A stretch of DNA of 22,439 nucleotides, taken from the NCBI GenBank assembly GCA_002477825.1, contig DLKT01000006.1, positions 1 through 22,439 on the forward strand, written 5' to 3'. The notes under the pieces were generated by a model. The model had not been told where the DNA came from. It searched no databases and was given only the letters and a program-made list of their open reading frames with translations. Positions within the stretch are counted from its first letter, which is position 1. Every line of letters begins with the position of its first letter. A program made the translations under genes and the position numbers. Below, one piece after another: positions 1-7,789 of the stretch. Source of the DNA: Caryophanales bacterium UBA7581. GTDB lineage: Bacteria; Bacillota_I; Bacilli_A; RFN20; CAG-826.

Positions 1-49
1 TAATTATTTAATTGAGCTTTTATTATTTATCTTTAAGTTTTCGAGTTGT

Positions 50-634
50 TTATTCTTCGTTACGATATTCTTCAATTACTTCGTGAACGCGTTTTTCCAC
101 TTTACGGACATGGGAACTAAAGACTAAAGTGGTGATAATATCTAATACGCCATCAACGATTAAAGAGATACCCGCAAAAATCATGATGTTATCAAAGGAG
201 CCAAACATGACTAAGGATCCTAAAACGATAGATAAAACACTGACGAGGAATAAAGCCCACCAACCTTTTACATTGGCGTGATAGCAATCCATACCATCTT
301 GAATTTTTAATAAGCCATCAATTATAAGGAACAAACCGAATACAAACGTAATAATGATTTTAAAAGTTTCTGGTTTCGATAAGCTAAAGATACCAATGGC
401 TAATAAAATGATACTTGCAATTAAGTGAATGGAACCAAATAACAATCCAGAAGCAAAGTACCTTACTAACATCGCTGCACCTAATACAACAAAGGCGACA
501 CCAACGACGGTACAAAGAACATTACTTGAATTTTCTGGTTCAACTAAAAATAGAATGCCGACAATAATGGACATTAATGCGGTAATTAACGTTTCCCATT
601 TCATTTTTTTAAAAAGACTTTTAATGTAATTCAT
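50..634 (-). CDS. DUF308/HdeD-like six-TM membrane protein
   Basis: A protein of 194 residues made almost entirely of about six hydrophobic helices in pairs, with a charged C-terminal tail rich in Lys and Glu. The spacing of short helices and the repeated Gly-rich segments (ALMSIIVGILFL, FGLFLIIDGLLKI, FAGISLIVDGVLDII) fit the DUF308/HdeD family, whose E. coli member is linked to acid stress; the role here is unknown. I place the start at 634, not at an upstream in-frame ATG at 661, because a perfect AGGAGGT lies 7 nt before 634 and inside the longer reading. It is divergent from the next gene. No terminator is visible in the 49 bases after it. Confidence 0.75.
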   Translation of the reverse strand: MNYIKSLFKKMKWETLITALMSIIVGILFLVEPENSSNVLCTVVGVAFVVLGAAMLVRYFASGLLFGSIHLIASIILLAIGIFSLSKPETFKIIITFVFGLFLIIDGLLKIQDGMDCYHANVKGWWALFLVSVLSIVLGSLVMFGSFDNIMIFAGISLIVDGVLDIITTLVFSSHVRKVEKRVHEVIEEYRNEE

Positions 635-748
635 ATTTATTACCTCCTTGAACAACTTCATTATAACTACTCTATTTTTTTCATAAACCTTTTTTTCTAC
701 ACTTCCTATAAAGTGTCTAATTTTCTTTCGTTTTTTATTCCTCTATAT

Positions 749-754
749 TATAAT
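749..754 (+). promoter_or_regulatory. Probable -10 box for the gene at 775
   Basis: A perfect TATAAT lies 20 nt before the ATG at 775, and AGAAGGTG (SD) follows. No convincing -35 hexamer is seen 16-18 nt upstream. The sequence AAGTGTCTA at 711-719, also found upstream of two island genes, lies about 30 nt before the -10, and forms a small hairpin with ACACTT at 700-705. Confidence 0.45.
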
Positions 755-774
755 GAACCTAAGAAGGTGATCCT

Positions 775-1245
775 ATGAAAATACGGCAAGATAAAACCAA
801 AAATTCTATTATTTTTTATCTTCTTGTTATCGCTGTTGATTTGATTTATTGGTTTGGCTTTGTCGGCCCTCATTTTGATGTCGACTTTATGCATTATGTG
901 ATTGTGGGGGTATGGACTATTCCCGCTATTACGCTTTATACGATTTGTCTCATTCGTAGTCAAGTCATCTTAAATGAAAAAGAAATGATTCAAAAACAAC
1001 CTTTCCGTGAACTTCATATTTCCTATGATGATATTGTTTATATTGATAAGGAACGTGCTTTACATTCAAAAAACATTTTCTTAGTCCATAAAAACAAATA
1101 TCCTATTGTAATCACTATGGATAAAAAGAAAGTTTTATTAGATGAACTTCTTAAAAGATGCCATCATTTACGTCCGGTTGATGAACTAGAAAAAGAAGGA
1201 TATTTTGCTTTTGAAGAGAATTATAAAAACAGTAAAGGCCATTAA
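775..1245 (+). CDS. Two-TM protein with PH-like C-terminal domain
   Basis: A protein of 156 residues. Two hydrophobic helices (about residues 12-35 and 42-62) are followed by a soluble beta-rich domain with the pattern 'I.LNEKEMI', 'ISYDDIVYID', 'IVITMDKKK' and a final amphipathic helix. That layout resembles bacterial PH (bPH/YdbT-type) proteins, which are membrane-linked and mostly uncharacterised. The same plan is seen in four island proteins of this window (13046-13519, 13539-14087, 15098-15568, 21569-22162), although identity is low. The SD AGAAGGTG and a TATAAT lie just upstream. It is not in an operon with rpmB, which has its own promoter. The function is unknown. Confidence 0.65.
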   Translation: MKIRQDKTKNSIIFYLLVIAVDLIYWFGFVGPHFDVDFMHYVIVGVWTIPAITLYTICLIRSQVILNEKEMIQKQPFRELHISYDDIVYIDKERALHSKNIFLVHKNKYPIVITMDKKKVLLDELLKRCHHLRPVDELEKEGYFAFEENYKNSKGH

Positions 1246-1287
1246 AGGTTAAAAAGAAAAGAGATTGAAGTTTTTTTTGAAATCTTA

Positions 1288-1316
1288 TTGCAAAAGATGG
1301 CGAATGGTGTTATTAT
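1288..1316 (+). promoter_or_regulatory. rpmB promoter
   Basis: TTGCAA (1288-1293) and TATTAT (1311-1316) are separated by exactly 17 nt, close to the housekeeping sigma consensus. Transcription would begin near 1322, giving a leader of about 55 nt before rpmB. Confidence 0.7.
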
Positions 1317-1325
1317 TTACAAGCA

Positions 1326-1358
1326 TGTGTGAACCACGTTTCACATAATCAACGTTGG
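1326..1358 (+). promoter_or_regulatory. Foldable rpmB 5' leader
   Basis: The leader can form an 8-bp hairpin (1326-1333 with 1340-1347, loop CCACGT). The loop plus one base (CCACGTT, 1334-1340) can instead pair with AACGTTGG (1351-1358) with one bulge. The two folds exclude each other in part. A role in L28 feedback control is only a guess. Confidence 0.3.
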
Positions 1359-1377
1359 AGTTAAGGGAGGTTTCATT

Positions 1378-1572
1378 ATGTCAAGAGTTTGTCCAGTATC
1401 AGGAAAAGGTCCTGTAAGCGGAAACAATCGGTCCCATTCTTTAAGAGCAACCCGCCGTAAATGGAATGTAAATTTACAACCATATAAAGTCATCGTCGAT
1501 GGTCAAGTTAGAACCATTCGTATGTCGGCACGTGCTTATCGGGCCCTTAATAAAAGCGCTAAACAAAAGTAA
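1378..1572 (+). CDS. rpmB: 50S ribosomal protein L28
   Basis: A protein of 64 residues, a normal length for bacterial L28. It has the N-terminal signature MSRVCPVSGKGPVSGNNRSH, then a basic stretch (RATRRKWNVNLQPYKV) and a VRTIRMSARAYRAL end that match the L28 family. It binds 23S rRNA near the exit region of the large subunit. Only one of the four Zn-ribbon Cys of the Cys-containing L28 type is present (Cys5), so this is the zinc-free form. The SD AGGGAGGT is strong. In Bacilli rpmB also sits beside the rsgA-rpe block, which supports the call. It is convergent with the long leftward operon and shares a terminator with it. Confidence 0.96.
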   Translation: MSRVCPVSGKGPVSGNNRSHSLRATRRKWNVNLQPYKVIVDGQVRTIRMSARAYRALNKSAKQK

Positions 1573-1578
1573 AAAAAT

Positions 1579-1606
1579 ACCGCTTCTTTGTGAGGCGGTT
1601 TTTTTA
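1579..1606. terminator. Bidirectional terminator between rpmB and the leftward operon
   Basis: An 8-bp stem (1579-1586 with 1592-1599, one G-T pair) closes a 5-nt loop. It is followed by T7 on the plus strand and preceded by A7 (1571-1577), which reads as T7 on the minus strand. It can stop rpmB transcription, and leftward transcription arriving from the operon whose last stop codon is at 1616. Confidence 0.85.
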
Positions 1607-1615
1607 TGCTCTTTT

Positions 1616-2269
1616 TTAGAATGTTCTAGCAAAAATAAGGAGTAAAAGATAAATCCAATAAAAGCCAACACTCAACCATTCTATTAATGCAAGATACATG
1701 ACTTTAGGCCTTTGTAAAGTGGTCTCTCCATTCTCTTCTCTTTCCTCTAATAAATACCACTGATAAAGTTTTGGGGAAAATAAAAGTCCAACTTGAATCA
1801 CAATCATTACAATAGAAAGCCAAAAGTAGATTTCATTTCCTTTAATATAAATCGGTGTCATTTTTAAAAAGTAAGCAAAAAAAGCATAAGTCAAAATATT
1901 GAGCACATAACTAAATGAAAAGAAGGTAATATGCACTTTGGCATTTTGCATTGGAATTAAAAATAAGCTCGCTAAACTAATGACCGTTAATGTACCAAAA
2001 ATCATGGTAAGAAAATGAGATAAAATAGCTACCGAAGATAACAAGCGAATTTGTAAAACGGCCGTACTCACCACAAATAAAGCGAGAACTAATCGGAAGT
2101 AATTCGTGATTTTCATTTGGGGACGATCACCCATTTCATAAGGAAACATATGTAAAAAATTAAATTTTTTATGGAAGCAATCCTTATAATTTATCGTCCC
2201 AAATATCAGCGTACAAACAAAGGAAACTAAAGAGGCAGATAACGCTAAAATACAAACGAGATCATCCAT
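1616..2269 (-). CDS. Six-TM membrane protein, last gene of the operon
   Basis: A protein of 217 residues with six hydrophobic segments, at about residues 3-25, 52-72, 76-105, 112-137, 149-168 and 189-215. Connecting loops are short and no catalytic motif is visible. I do not recognise the family. It overlaps the end of rpe by 8 nt and has its own SD (AGGAG, 7 nt before ATG), so it is translated as the last gene of the rsmB-rlmN-stp-prkC-rsgA-rpe operon. In Bacilli the gene after rpe is usually thiamine pyrophosphokinase (thiN); this protein is not that enzyme. Its position suggests co-expression with cell-growth functions, nothing more. Confidence 0.7.
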   Translation of the reverse strand: MDDLVCILALSASLVSFVCTLIFGTINYKDCFHKKFNFLHMFPYEMGDRPQMKITNYFRLVLALFVVSTAVLQIRLLSSVAILSHFLTMIFGTLTVISLASLFLIPMQNAKVHITFFSFSYVLNILTYAFFAYFLKMTPIYIKGNEIYFWLSIVMIVIQVGLLFSPKLYQWYLLEEREENGETTLQRPKVMYLALIEWLSVGFYWIYLLLLIFARTF

Positions 2270-2933
2270 TCTTCTTCTCCTTTAACGCCGCAATTCTTTC
2301 TTTTACATCTTCTTTATGGAAAAGATAAGAGCCCGCCACTAACATATCCGCACCTGCTGAAACCGCTAATTGACCGGTTTCATTATTAATGCCTCCATCC
2401 ACTTCAATGAGAATGGGAAGGTGCTTGATATTAATAATTCTTCTCAAATAACGGATTTTTTCTAAAGAATCCATGATAAAAGCTTGGCCACCTTTTCCTG
2501 GTTCAACCGACATAATTAAAATAACATCAATATCGGAAAGTAAAGGTAAAAGAACGTCAGGTTCCGTCTGTGGTTTAATCGAAATCCCCGCTAACATAGA
2601 ATAAGAACGGATTTTCTTTAATAACGCTCTTCTTTCTTCATCGCTTTCTAAAGCTTCATAATGGAAAGTGAGTATTTTAGCACCGTTTTTTCCATAGAAA
2701 TCGACGTAATCATTGGGGTTTTCTACCATGATATGCACATCCATAGGAAGCGTAGAAAATGAACGAACATAAAGATAATCTTCTTGAGTAAACGAGAGAT
2801 TTGGCACAAATTTTCCGTCCATTACATCAAAATGTAAAATATCAGCGTCTGCTAAAGCTAAAGCGTCAATTTGTTCTTTTTCTTCACCTTTTTTACAAGC
2901 TAATAAAGAAGGCGCTACTATAATTTCTTTCAT
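2262..2933 (-). CDS. rpe: Ribulose-phosphate 3-epimerase
   Basis: A protein of 223 residues, the usual length. It interconverts ribulose 5-phosphate and xylulose 5-phosphate in the pentose phosphate pathway. The TIM-barrel landmarks are all present: APSLLA near the N-terminus, HFDVMDGKFVPN (metal-binding His34 and Asp36), MDVHIMVENP (His67), GISIKPQTE, the phosphate loop VEPGKGGQAF, the metal and catalytic Asp in VDGGIN (about residue 178), and AGSYLF. The phosphate loop has Lys where PGFGGQ is usual. It overlaps rsgA by ATGA and has GGAGG 8 nt before its start, inside rsgA. Confidence 0.95.
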   Translation of the reverse strand: MKEIIVAPSLLACKKGEEKEQIDALALADADILHFDVMDGKFVPNLSFTQEDYLYVRSFSTLPMDVHIMVENPNDYVDFYGKNGAKILTFHYEALESDEERRALLKKIRSYSMLAGISIKPQTEPDVLLPLLSDIDVILIMSVEPGKGGQAFIMDSLEKIRYLRRIINIKHLPILIEVDGGINNETGQLAVSAGADMLVAGSYLFHKEDVKERIAALKEKKNG

Positions 2934-3796
2934 CGTAATTTCCTCCGATCTTCCGTAATTTCTTTCGCTAATTCTAAATATAATTCATAGAGTTCTTGGG
3001 GATATTGCCCTTTTTCGACCGCTTCTTTTAAAGCGCATTTCTTTTCATGCACATGGATACAATCTTTAAAGAAACAGTGACCGATATAGGGCTTAAATCC
3101 CGGAAAGTTCTCCTGAATTTCTTGCATTGTTAATTCGAGTTCTAAAGAAGAAAAGCCTGGCGTGTCCGCTAAATAGCCACCTTCATAAGGAAGAAGTAAT
3201 ACTTCTTTGGTTTGGTGTCTTCCTCTTCCTAATGAACTAGAATAAGAACCAATTTTTAAATCCCACTTGGGGAAAATTGTATTTAATAAAGAAGATTTTC
3301 CGACGCCGCTTTGTCCTAAAAACAAGCAGGTCTTTCCTTGAATATCTTCTTTTAAAGCTTGGATATCTTCTTCTTGTTTGGTGGATAAAAAGAAAGTGGA
3401 ATAGCCTAAACTTTTTAAAAGAGCTTTCCATTTTTCCATGGCTTCTCTATTTGAACATCGGTCCATCTTTGTCACAATTAAAGAAGGGGTAATTTGATGA
3501 TAATTTAAATACGTAAAAAATTTCATCACTAAATAAGGAGAAAAATCAGGTTCGATATAAGACATGACCACATAAGCGCGGTCTACGTTAGCGATAGCTG
3601 GTCGAATTAATTCATTTTTTCTATCTTCCACTTCTACAATCGTTAAAGTTTCTTCATCGACCGTAACATAATCTCCTACGATAATTTTCTTTTTTTGATG
3701 GCGAAAGAGTCCGCGCGCTTTCACTTCTAAAACAAAAGAAGCCGTATCCACTTCAAAAACGCCATAACGGGACGAAATAACTATGCCCTTCATCAT
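2930..3796 (-). CDS. rsgA: Ribosome small-subunit biogenesis GTPase RsgA
   Basis: A protein of 288 residues. It is a circularly permuted GTPase that checks late 30S maturation. After an N-terminal OB-fold (about 1-75), the motifs come in permuted order: G4 (TKMD, about 108-111), G1 P-loop (GQSGVGKSS, about 160), then G3 (DTPGF, about 210). The C-terminal zinc knuckle has the spacing C-x4-C-x-H-x5-C (CFFKDCIHVHEKKC). All expected residues are present, so it should be active. The start overlaps the prkC stop by ATGA. The start is the first Met of a Met-Met pair; the second cannot be excluded. Bacilli have the same stp-prkC-rsgA-rpe order. Confidence 0.95.
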   Translation of the reverse strand: MMKGIVISSRYGVFEVDTASFVLEVKARGLFRHQKKKIIVGDYVTVDEETLTIVEVEDRKNELIRPAIANVDRAYVVMSYIEPDFSPYLVMKFFTYLNYHQITPSLIVTKMDRCSNREAMEKWKALLKSLGYSTFFLSTKQEEDIQALKEDIQGKTCLFLGQSGVGKSSLLNTIFPKWDLKIGSYSSSLGRGRHQTKEVLLLPYEGGYLADTPGFSSLELELTMQEIQENFPGFKPYIGHCFFKDCIHVHEKKCALKEAVEKGQYPQELYELYLELAKEITEDRRKLR

Positions 3797-4659
3797 GCTT
3801 TTTTACCTCGATGAAAAAGCCGGAAGAAGAAAGATTTTTTCTTTTTCGGTTGGTCGTTTAATTTTTGTACATCATTCATCATTTCTTTCGCACTTTTATA
3901 GCGGTCTAAAGGATTTTTCGCACATGCTTTTTGTAAAATGCGGTCAATTTCGATATAAGGAATATCTTTTCTTTTGATACTGGGGAAAGGAGAAAAAATT
4001 TGTTTTTGCGCAATTTCTTCTAATGTTTCTCCTTCAAAAGGGAGTTGGCCCATTAAAATTTCATAAAAAGTAACCCCTAATGCATAAATATCGCTTTCTT
4101 TAGAAGCGGGTTGCCCTTGAATGACTTCGGGCGCTAAATAAGGGATAGAACCATAGATTTTTTGTTGTTTATTTTTTACGCCGGTATCTTGCGCAATACC
4201 AAAATCGCTGAGTTTGATCAGTCCATCAGGGTTATAAAAGATATTTTGTGGTTTAATATCGCGGTGAATATACCCTTTTTCGTGAGTATATTGAATGGCA
4301 TCTAAGATTTGAAGCATGATACGTTTGGCTTCAATAAAGGGGACAAAGGTTTGTTTGGTTAAATAATCGGATAAGGTATCACCTTTCATCCATTCTGCAA
4401 TGATGCAAGGTTGGTTATCTTGATACGCTAAACAATACACGCGCGTAATATTGATATGACGAAGGTTGGCTAAAAAAGAAGCTTCGGATAAAAAGCTTTC
4501 GTAGTGTTCCATGGTTTTTTTCAGTTCTTCTTTCATCACTTTAATCGCTACATCATGATGCGCGACACGGTCATAGCCACGATAAACAAACGCACTACTC
4601 CCTTCCGCGATATAAGAACGCACTTCATATCTTCCTTCAATCACATCGCCGAGTTTCAT
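3793..4659 (-). CDS. prkC: Short PrkC-type Ser/Thr protein kinase without PASTA domains
   Basis: A protein of 288 residues that is nearly all kinase domain. Seen: nucleotide loop (IAEGSSAFVY, where the first usual Gly is Ala), ATP Lys in VAIKVM (residue 40), catalytic loop HRDIKPQN, SDFG, activation segment ending LAPEV, and the helix with SDIYALGV. After the domain comes a short basic-aromatic tail (KKKKSFFFRLFHRGKKA). It has no transmembrane helix and no PASTA repeats, whereas B. subtilis PrkC is about 650 residues with both. I choose the ATG at 4659 because it forms an ATGA overlap with stp and has GGGAGG 10 nt upstream; a longer reading from 4677 would place that SD inside the gene. Its partner phosphatase is the preceding gene. 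Confidence 0.9.
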   Translation of the reverse strand: MKLGDVIEGRYEVRSYIAEGSSAFVYRGYDRVAHHDVAIKVMKEELKKTMEHYESFLSEASFLANLRHINITRVYCLAYQDNQPCIIAEWMKGDTLSDYLTKQTFVPFIEAKRIMLQILDAIQYTHEKGYIHRDIKPQNIFYNPDGLIKLSDFGIAQDTGVKNKQQKIYGSIPYLAPEVIQGQPASKESDIYALGVTFYEILMGQLPFEGETLEEIAQKQIFSPFPSIKRKDIPYIEIDRILQKACAKNPLDRYKSAKEMMNDVQKLNDQPKKKKSFFFRLFHRGKKA

Positions 4660-5462
4660 GCGTGCGTCGCCTCCCATAAAGCCACGGCAATATTGTCGTC
4701 TCCCCCATTATTTTTCGCTAAAGTGATGAGGGTTTCAACTTTATTTTCGGTATCTTCATCCGCTAGTAAAGCGGCAATCATTTCTTCTTTTCCGACCATA
4801 GAGAATAATCCATCGGAACATAATAAAATATGGGAAATTGAATATTCATCATTTTCCTTTTTACTAGCTTTTTTCTCTTTAAAAGATAAAACTTTCATTT
4901 CTAAACGCACGGAAGGAAAAAGTCCCATGGCGTTGGTTAACACATGACGAGAGGTATATTGTTCTCTTTCTTCTTTGGTGATACGGCCAATATTGACTAA
5001 ATAATCGGCAATCGTATCATCCGTGGTTACTTGTTCAAAGTCATAAACACTTCCTGAAGTATTACTTCTTAAAGTATAGGCTCTAGAATCGCCAACATTC
5101 ACAAAGATGATATGACTTCCTAATAATAAACACGCCACTAAAGTCGTACCCATATGTTCATTATAAGGTACATTTTTTTCTTCGTTATAAATGGTTTCAT
5201 TAATGTCGCGAATCGTTTTTTCTAGCCAATGTTTTGCGCCTCTTAACGTTAAAAATCTTTCTTTCTTTTGGAAAGCTTTTTCTAATAAGCGCATGGCTAA
5301 ACTTGAGGCCACGTCTCCTCGACGATGTCCCCCAATACCATCACACACCACCATGAGGACGTTACCTTTTGAGTTGGATAAAATTAAGGCTTTATCTTCA
5401 TTGGTTGATCTTTTATTTCCAATATCGGTTAAATAGCAAAAATCTCCATGATATCTTTTCAT
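4656..5462 (-). CDS. stp: PP2C-family Ser/Thr protein phosphatase
   Basis: A protein of 268 residues, full length for the Stp/PrpC family. It is metal-dependent and removes phosphate from targets of the paired kinase. The motifs run in order: DIGNKRSTNED (about 13-23), VCDGIGGHRRGD with metal Asp (about 39-50), GTTLVACLL, VNVGDSRAY (about 121-129), DDTIADYLV, HVLTNAMG, LLCSDGLF and GGDDNIAVAL near the end. All metal-coordinating Asp are present. It begins inside the last codons of rlmN (ATGA) with only a weak SD, so translation is probably coupled, and it ends with ATGA into prkC. Confidence 0.95.
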   Translation of the reverse strand: MKRYHGDFCYLTDIGNKRSTNEDKALILSNSKGNVLMVVCDGIGGHRRGDVASSLAMRLLEKAFQKKERFLTLRGAKHWLEKTIRDINETIYNEEKNVPYNEHMGTTLVACLLLGSHIIFVNVGDSRAYTLRSNTSGSVYDFEQVTTDDTIADYLVNIGRITKEEREQYTSRHVLTNAMGLFPSVRLEMKVLSFKEKKASKKENDEYSISHILLCSDGLFSMVGKEEMIAALLADEDTENKVETLITLAKNNGGDDNIAVALWEATHA

Positions 5463-6499
5463 TTTTGTTCATTCTTAGCACGAAGTTGTCCACAAGCCGC
5501 GTCGATATCCGTGCCAAATTCCTTTCTAACAGTTGCGGTAACGCCACGTTTCGTTAAGCGGTCTAAAAAGGCATGGACTACACTGTCTTTGGAGCGTTGA
5601 TATCCATTTTCCATGACCGGATTATAAGGAATTAAATTGACGTACGCAAATGTTGGTTTGATAAGTTCTGCGAGTTGATCAGCATCTTCTAATGAGTCAT
5701 TGACACCCGCTAATAAAATGTATTCAAAAGTTACGCGGCGGGAGGCTACTTCATTATAATAGCTCACCGCAGGAATGAGTTCCTCTAAAGGATATGCGCG
5801 ATTAATTTTCATAATGCGTGAACGAATTTCGTTATTCGGCGCATGTAAAGAAATCGCTAAGTTAATTTGAAGTCCTTCGTTGGCATATTGACGGATGCGG
5901 TCAGGAATTCCACATGTAGAAACCGTAATATGACGAGCGCCTATTGCAAAAGCTTTGGGATGATTCATAATACGAACAAAGTCTAAAACATTATCGTAAT
6001 TATCAAATGGTTCTCCTGTTCCCATTACGACAATATGGGTAATCGCTTCGCCATTTCCTTCGCTTTCTAAAATGTCGTTCATCACTAAAACTTGACCGAC
6101 CATTTCTTCGGGCTTTAAGTCTCTTCTCTTTTTTAATAAACCAGAAGCACAAAAACTGCAACCCATGTTGCAGCCAACTTGCGAAGAAACGCATAATACG
6201 TTTCCATAGCTATAGCGCATTAAGACCGTTTCGACTTTAGAACCATCTTCTAAATTTAATAAAAGTTTTACCGTTCCATCTTTCGCGTTTTGGCGAATAT
6301 GAATCGTCGGACGACTTAACGTATATTTTTCTTTTAACACTTCGCGGAAGCGTAAAGAAACATCGGTCATTTCATCAAAAGTTTTCGCTTTTTTACCATA
6401 AATCCACGTATAAAGTTGGGTGGCGCGATATTTCGTTTGTCCTTCGCTTAGCATTAACGCTTCGAGTTTACGAATCTCCATTCCATATAAATTAATCAT
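5459..6499 (-). CDS. rlmN: Dual-specificity rRNA/tRNA adenine C2-methyltransferase RlmN
   Basis: A protein of 346 residues. It is a radical-SAM enzyme that methylates C2 of A2503 in 23S rRNA and A37 in some tRNAs. The radical-SAM cluster is CNMGCSFC (Cys spaced C-x3-C-x2-C, about 110-117). Also seen are GTGEPFDNYDNV, ITVSTCGI, the SLHAPNN segment, and the essential C-terminal Cys in DIDAACGQL (about 335). I choose 6499 because AGGAGA lies about 10 nt upstream; an in-frame ATG at 6529 would overlap the previous gene by 38 nt. It overlaps the rsmB-like gene by 8 nt and stp by ATGA. Confidence 0.95.
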   Translation of the reverse strand: MINLYGMEIRKLEALMLSEGQTKYRATQLYTWIYGKKAKTFDEMTDVSLRFREVLKEKYTLSRPTIHIRQNAKDGTVKLLLNLEDGSKVETVLMRYSYGNVLCVSSQVGCNMGCSFCASGLLKKRRDLKPEEMVGQVLVMNDILESEGNGEAITHIVVMGTGEPFDNYDNVLDFVRIMNHPKAFAIGARHITVSTCGIPDRIRQYANEGLQINLAISLHAPNNEIRSRIMKINRAYPLEELIPAVSYYNEVASRRVTFEYILLAGVNDSLEDADQLAELIKPTFAYVNLIPYNPVMENGYQRSKDSVVHAFLDRLTKRGVTATVRKEFGTDIDAACGQLRAKNEQK

Positions 6500-7766
6500 G
6501 TTGCGCTTCTCCTTTTTTGAGTATCGCAAAATAACCCATGCTCATCTTTTTATCTAAAGGAAGCATTTGTTTTTCTTCAAGTAAGACAAAATCATCATGT
6601 TGATCTAAGAAACGATGAATTTGTAAAGTACCTTCTTTGTTATTTGCTGTTTCAATAAAATAAATTAAGGTGCCCCCTTCTTTTACAAAAGTTGCACATT
6701 CTTCTAAATAGTCTCTTTGAATATCTAAAATTTCATCCAATTCATCTTTAGAAAAATGGGTAAAGAAGTCCGGACGTTCACTGATGTATTGAAAAGAGGA
6801 TGAAGGAGGTAATACCCATACTTGATCTTTCTTTTCGGAAACATAGGTAATTAAAAGTGAAAGTGGGGATTCCACTACTTCTACTTTGTTTGCGCCATAA
6901 AGTTCTATGGCACGACGATAAGCAATCACATCTGGATAAGTGGGTGTTGCTAAAAGAAAATGAGGATTTTCTTGTTGTTTAGTGAGTAACGCTAGAGGAA
7001 AATAAGAAAAACCACTCGCCATGATTAAAGCGTCATCATAATTACGACTACTGACTTTATCAATTAAACTAGAAGCGCCTTCACTTAAAGGGAGAATTTC
7101 TCCATGGCGATAAGCTTCTAAGCGTTTCATTGGTAATTTGCCCATATACAAAACTGTATTTTTCGTAGAACTTTCTTTAAAGTCCTCTTTTTCACGCGCT
7201 AAGAAATCCTGTGTTTCCATTTTTAAAGCATTGATTCGATAAGAAGGAGATTTCTTTCTTCGAATTTGCACTAATAAACGTTGCGTCACATTACTTCCAT
7301 AATGACGGTTCCACATATCAATTAACCACGTTGGAATATTATACTGATACGATTTATAAAGTGTGGAGTCTGCACGAACATAACTTGGCACTAAATGATT
7401 TGCGTCATAAGCGTGCGTTAAAAGTTGCTCTAACATCGAAAGCGAAATGTTCGCATCAAGAGGAAGAATGGCTTTCGTCTTTTCAATCGTTTCTTCATCT
7501 TCTAAAGCTTTCACAAAAATTGTATTGGTCAAAGCGACTAATATTAAAAGCGTATTTTCTTTAGAAATGGATGGAAAACTATCGTTAATCATATTTTCTA
7601 AGACAAATTGATGCATTAAGGCTTTAACGACAAGAGCTTGGATAATTTTTCTTTTTTCTCGTGTATAAAAATGTAAGGCAAAATAAGCCTTGGTTGCACT
7701 TGCTAAATCTTCATTATCCATAACGATTTTTTTCATGATTTCATAAGCAGCTAAAATCTCGTTCAT
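6492..7766 (-). CDS. rsmB: Degenerate RsmB-like protein (probable pseudoenzyme)
   Basis: A protein of 424 residues, in size and place like 16S rRNA m5C967 methyltransferase RsmB. The N-terminal part (about 1-130) looks like the NusB-like helical domain. The linker (NIPTWLIDMWNRHYGSN ... SPSYRIN) matches the RsmB pattern 'P.WL...W...YG ... RVN'. The catalytic half is decayed in motif but not in reading frame. The SAM loop (normally D.CAAPGGKT) reads LIMASGFSYFPL (about 245), motif IV (DAPCSG) reads LPPSSSF (about 319), and motif VI (YSTC) reads IYFIETANN (about 369). Neither catalytic Cys is left. I use ATG 7766 with SD AAGGTGAT instead of an in-frame GTG at 7775. It is the first gene of the operon. 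Confidence 0.8.
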   Translation of the reverse strand: MNEILAAYEIMKKIVMDNEDLASATKAYFALHFYTREKRKIIQALVVKALMHQFVLENMINDSFPSISKENTLLILVALTNTIFVKALEDEETIEKTKAILPLDANISLSMLEQLLTHAYDANHLVPSYVRADSTLYKSYQYNIPTWLIDMWNRHYGSNVTQRLLVQIRRKKSPSYRINALKMETQDFLAREKEDFKESSTKNTVLYMGKLPMKRLEAYRHGEILPLSEGASSLIDKVSSRNYDDALIMASGFSYFPLALLTKQQENPHFLLATPTYPDVIAYRRAIELYGANKVEVVESPLSLLITYVSEKKDQVWVLPPSSSFQYISERPDFFTHFSKDELDEILDIQRDYLEECATFVKEGGTLIYFIETANNKEGTLQIHRFLDQHDDFVLLEEKQMLPLDKKMSMGYFAILKKGEAQHD

Positions 7767-7789
7767 CGCTATCACCTTCTTGCTTATTT

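Noticed and set aside
50..661. Longer reading of the first gene from ATG 661
   Set aside because: The perfect AGGAGGT lies inside that reading and points to ATG 634.
1246..1377. T-box or other known riboswitch before rpmB
   Set aside because: No T-box sequence, no known aptamer motif and no terminator hairpin is seen; the leader is only about 55 nt.
2262..2933. Lys in the phosphate loop of Rpe as a loss of function
   Set aside because: The metal-binding and catalytic residues are all present, and this loop position tolerates change; I noted it but do not treat it as a finding.
4504..4947. Rightward open frame of 147 codons
   Set aside because: It lies wholly opposite the well-supported kinase and phosphatase genes, has no SD and matches nothing; it is a shadow of their codon use.
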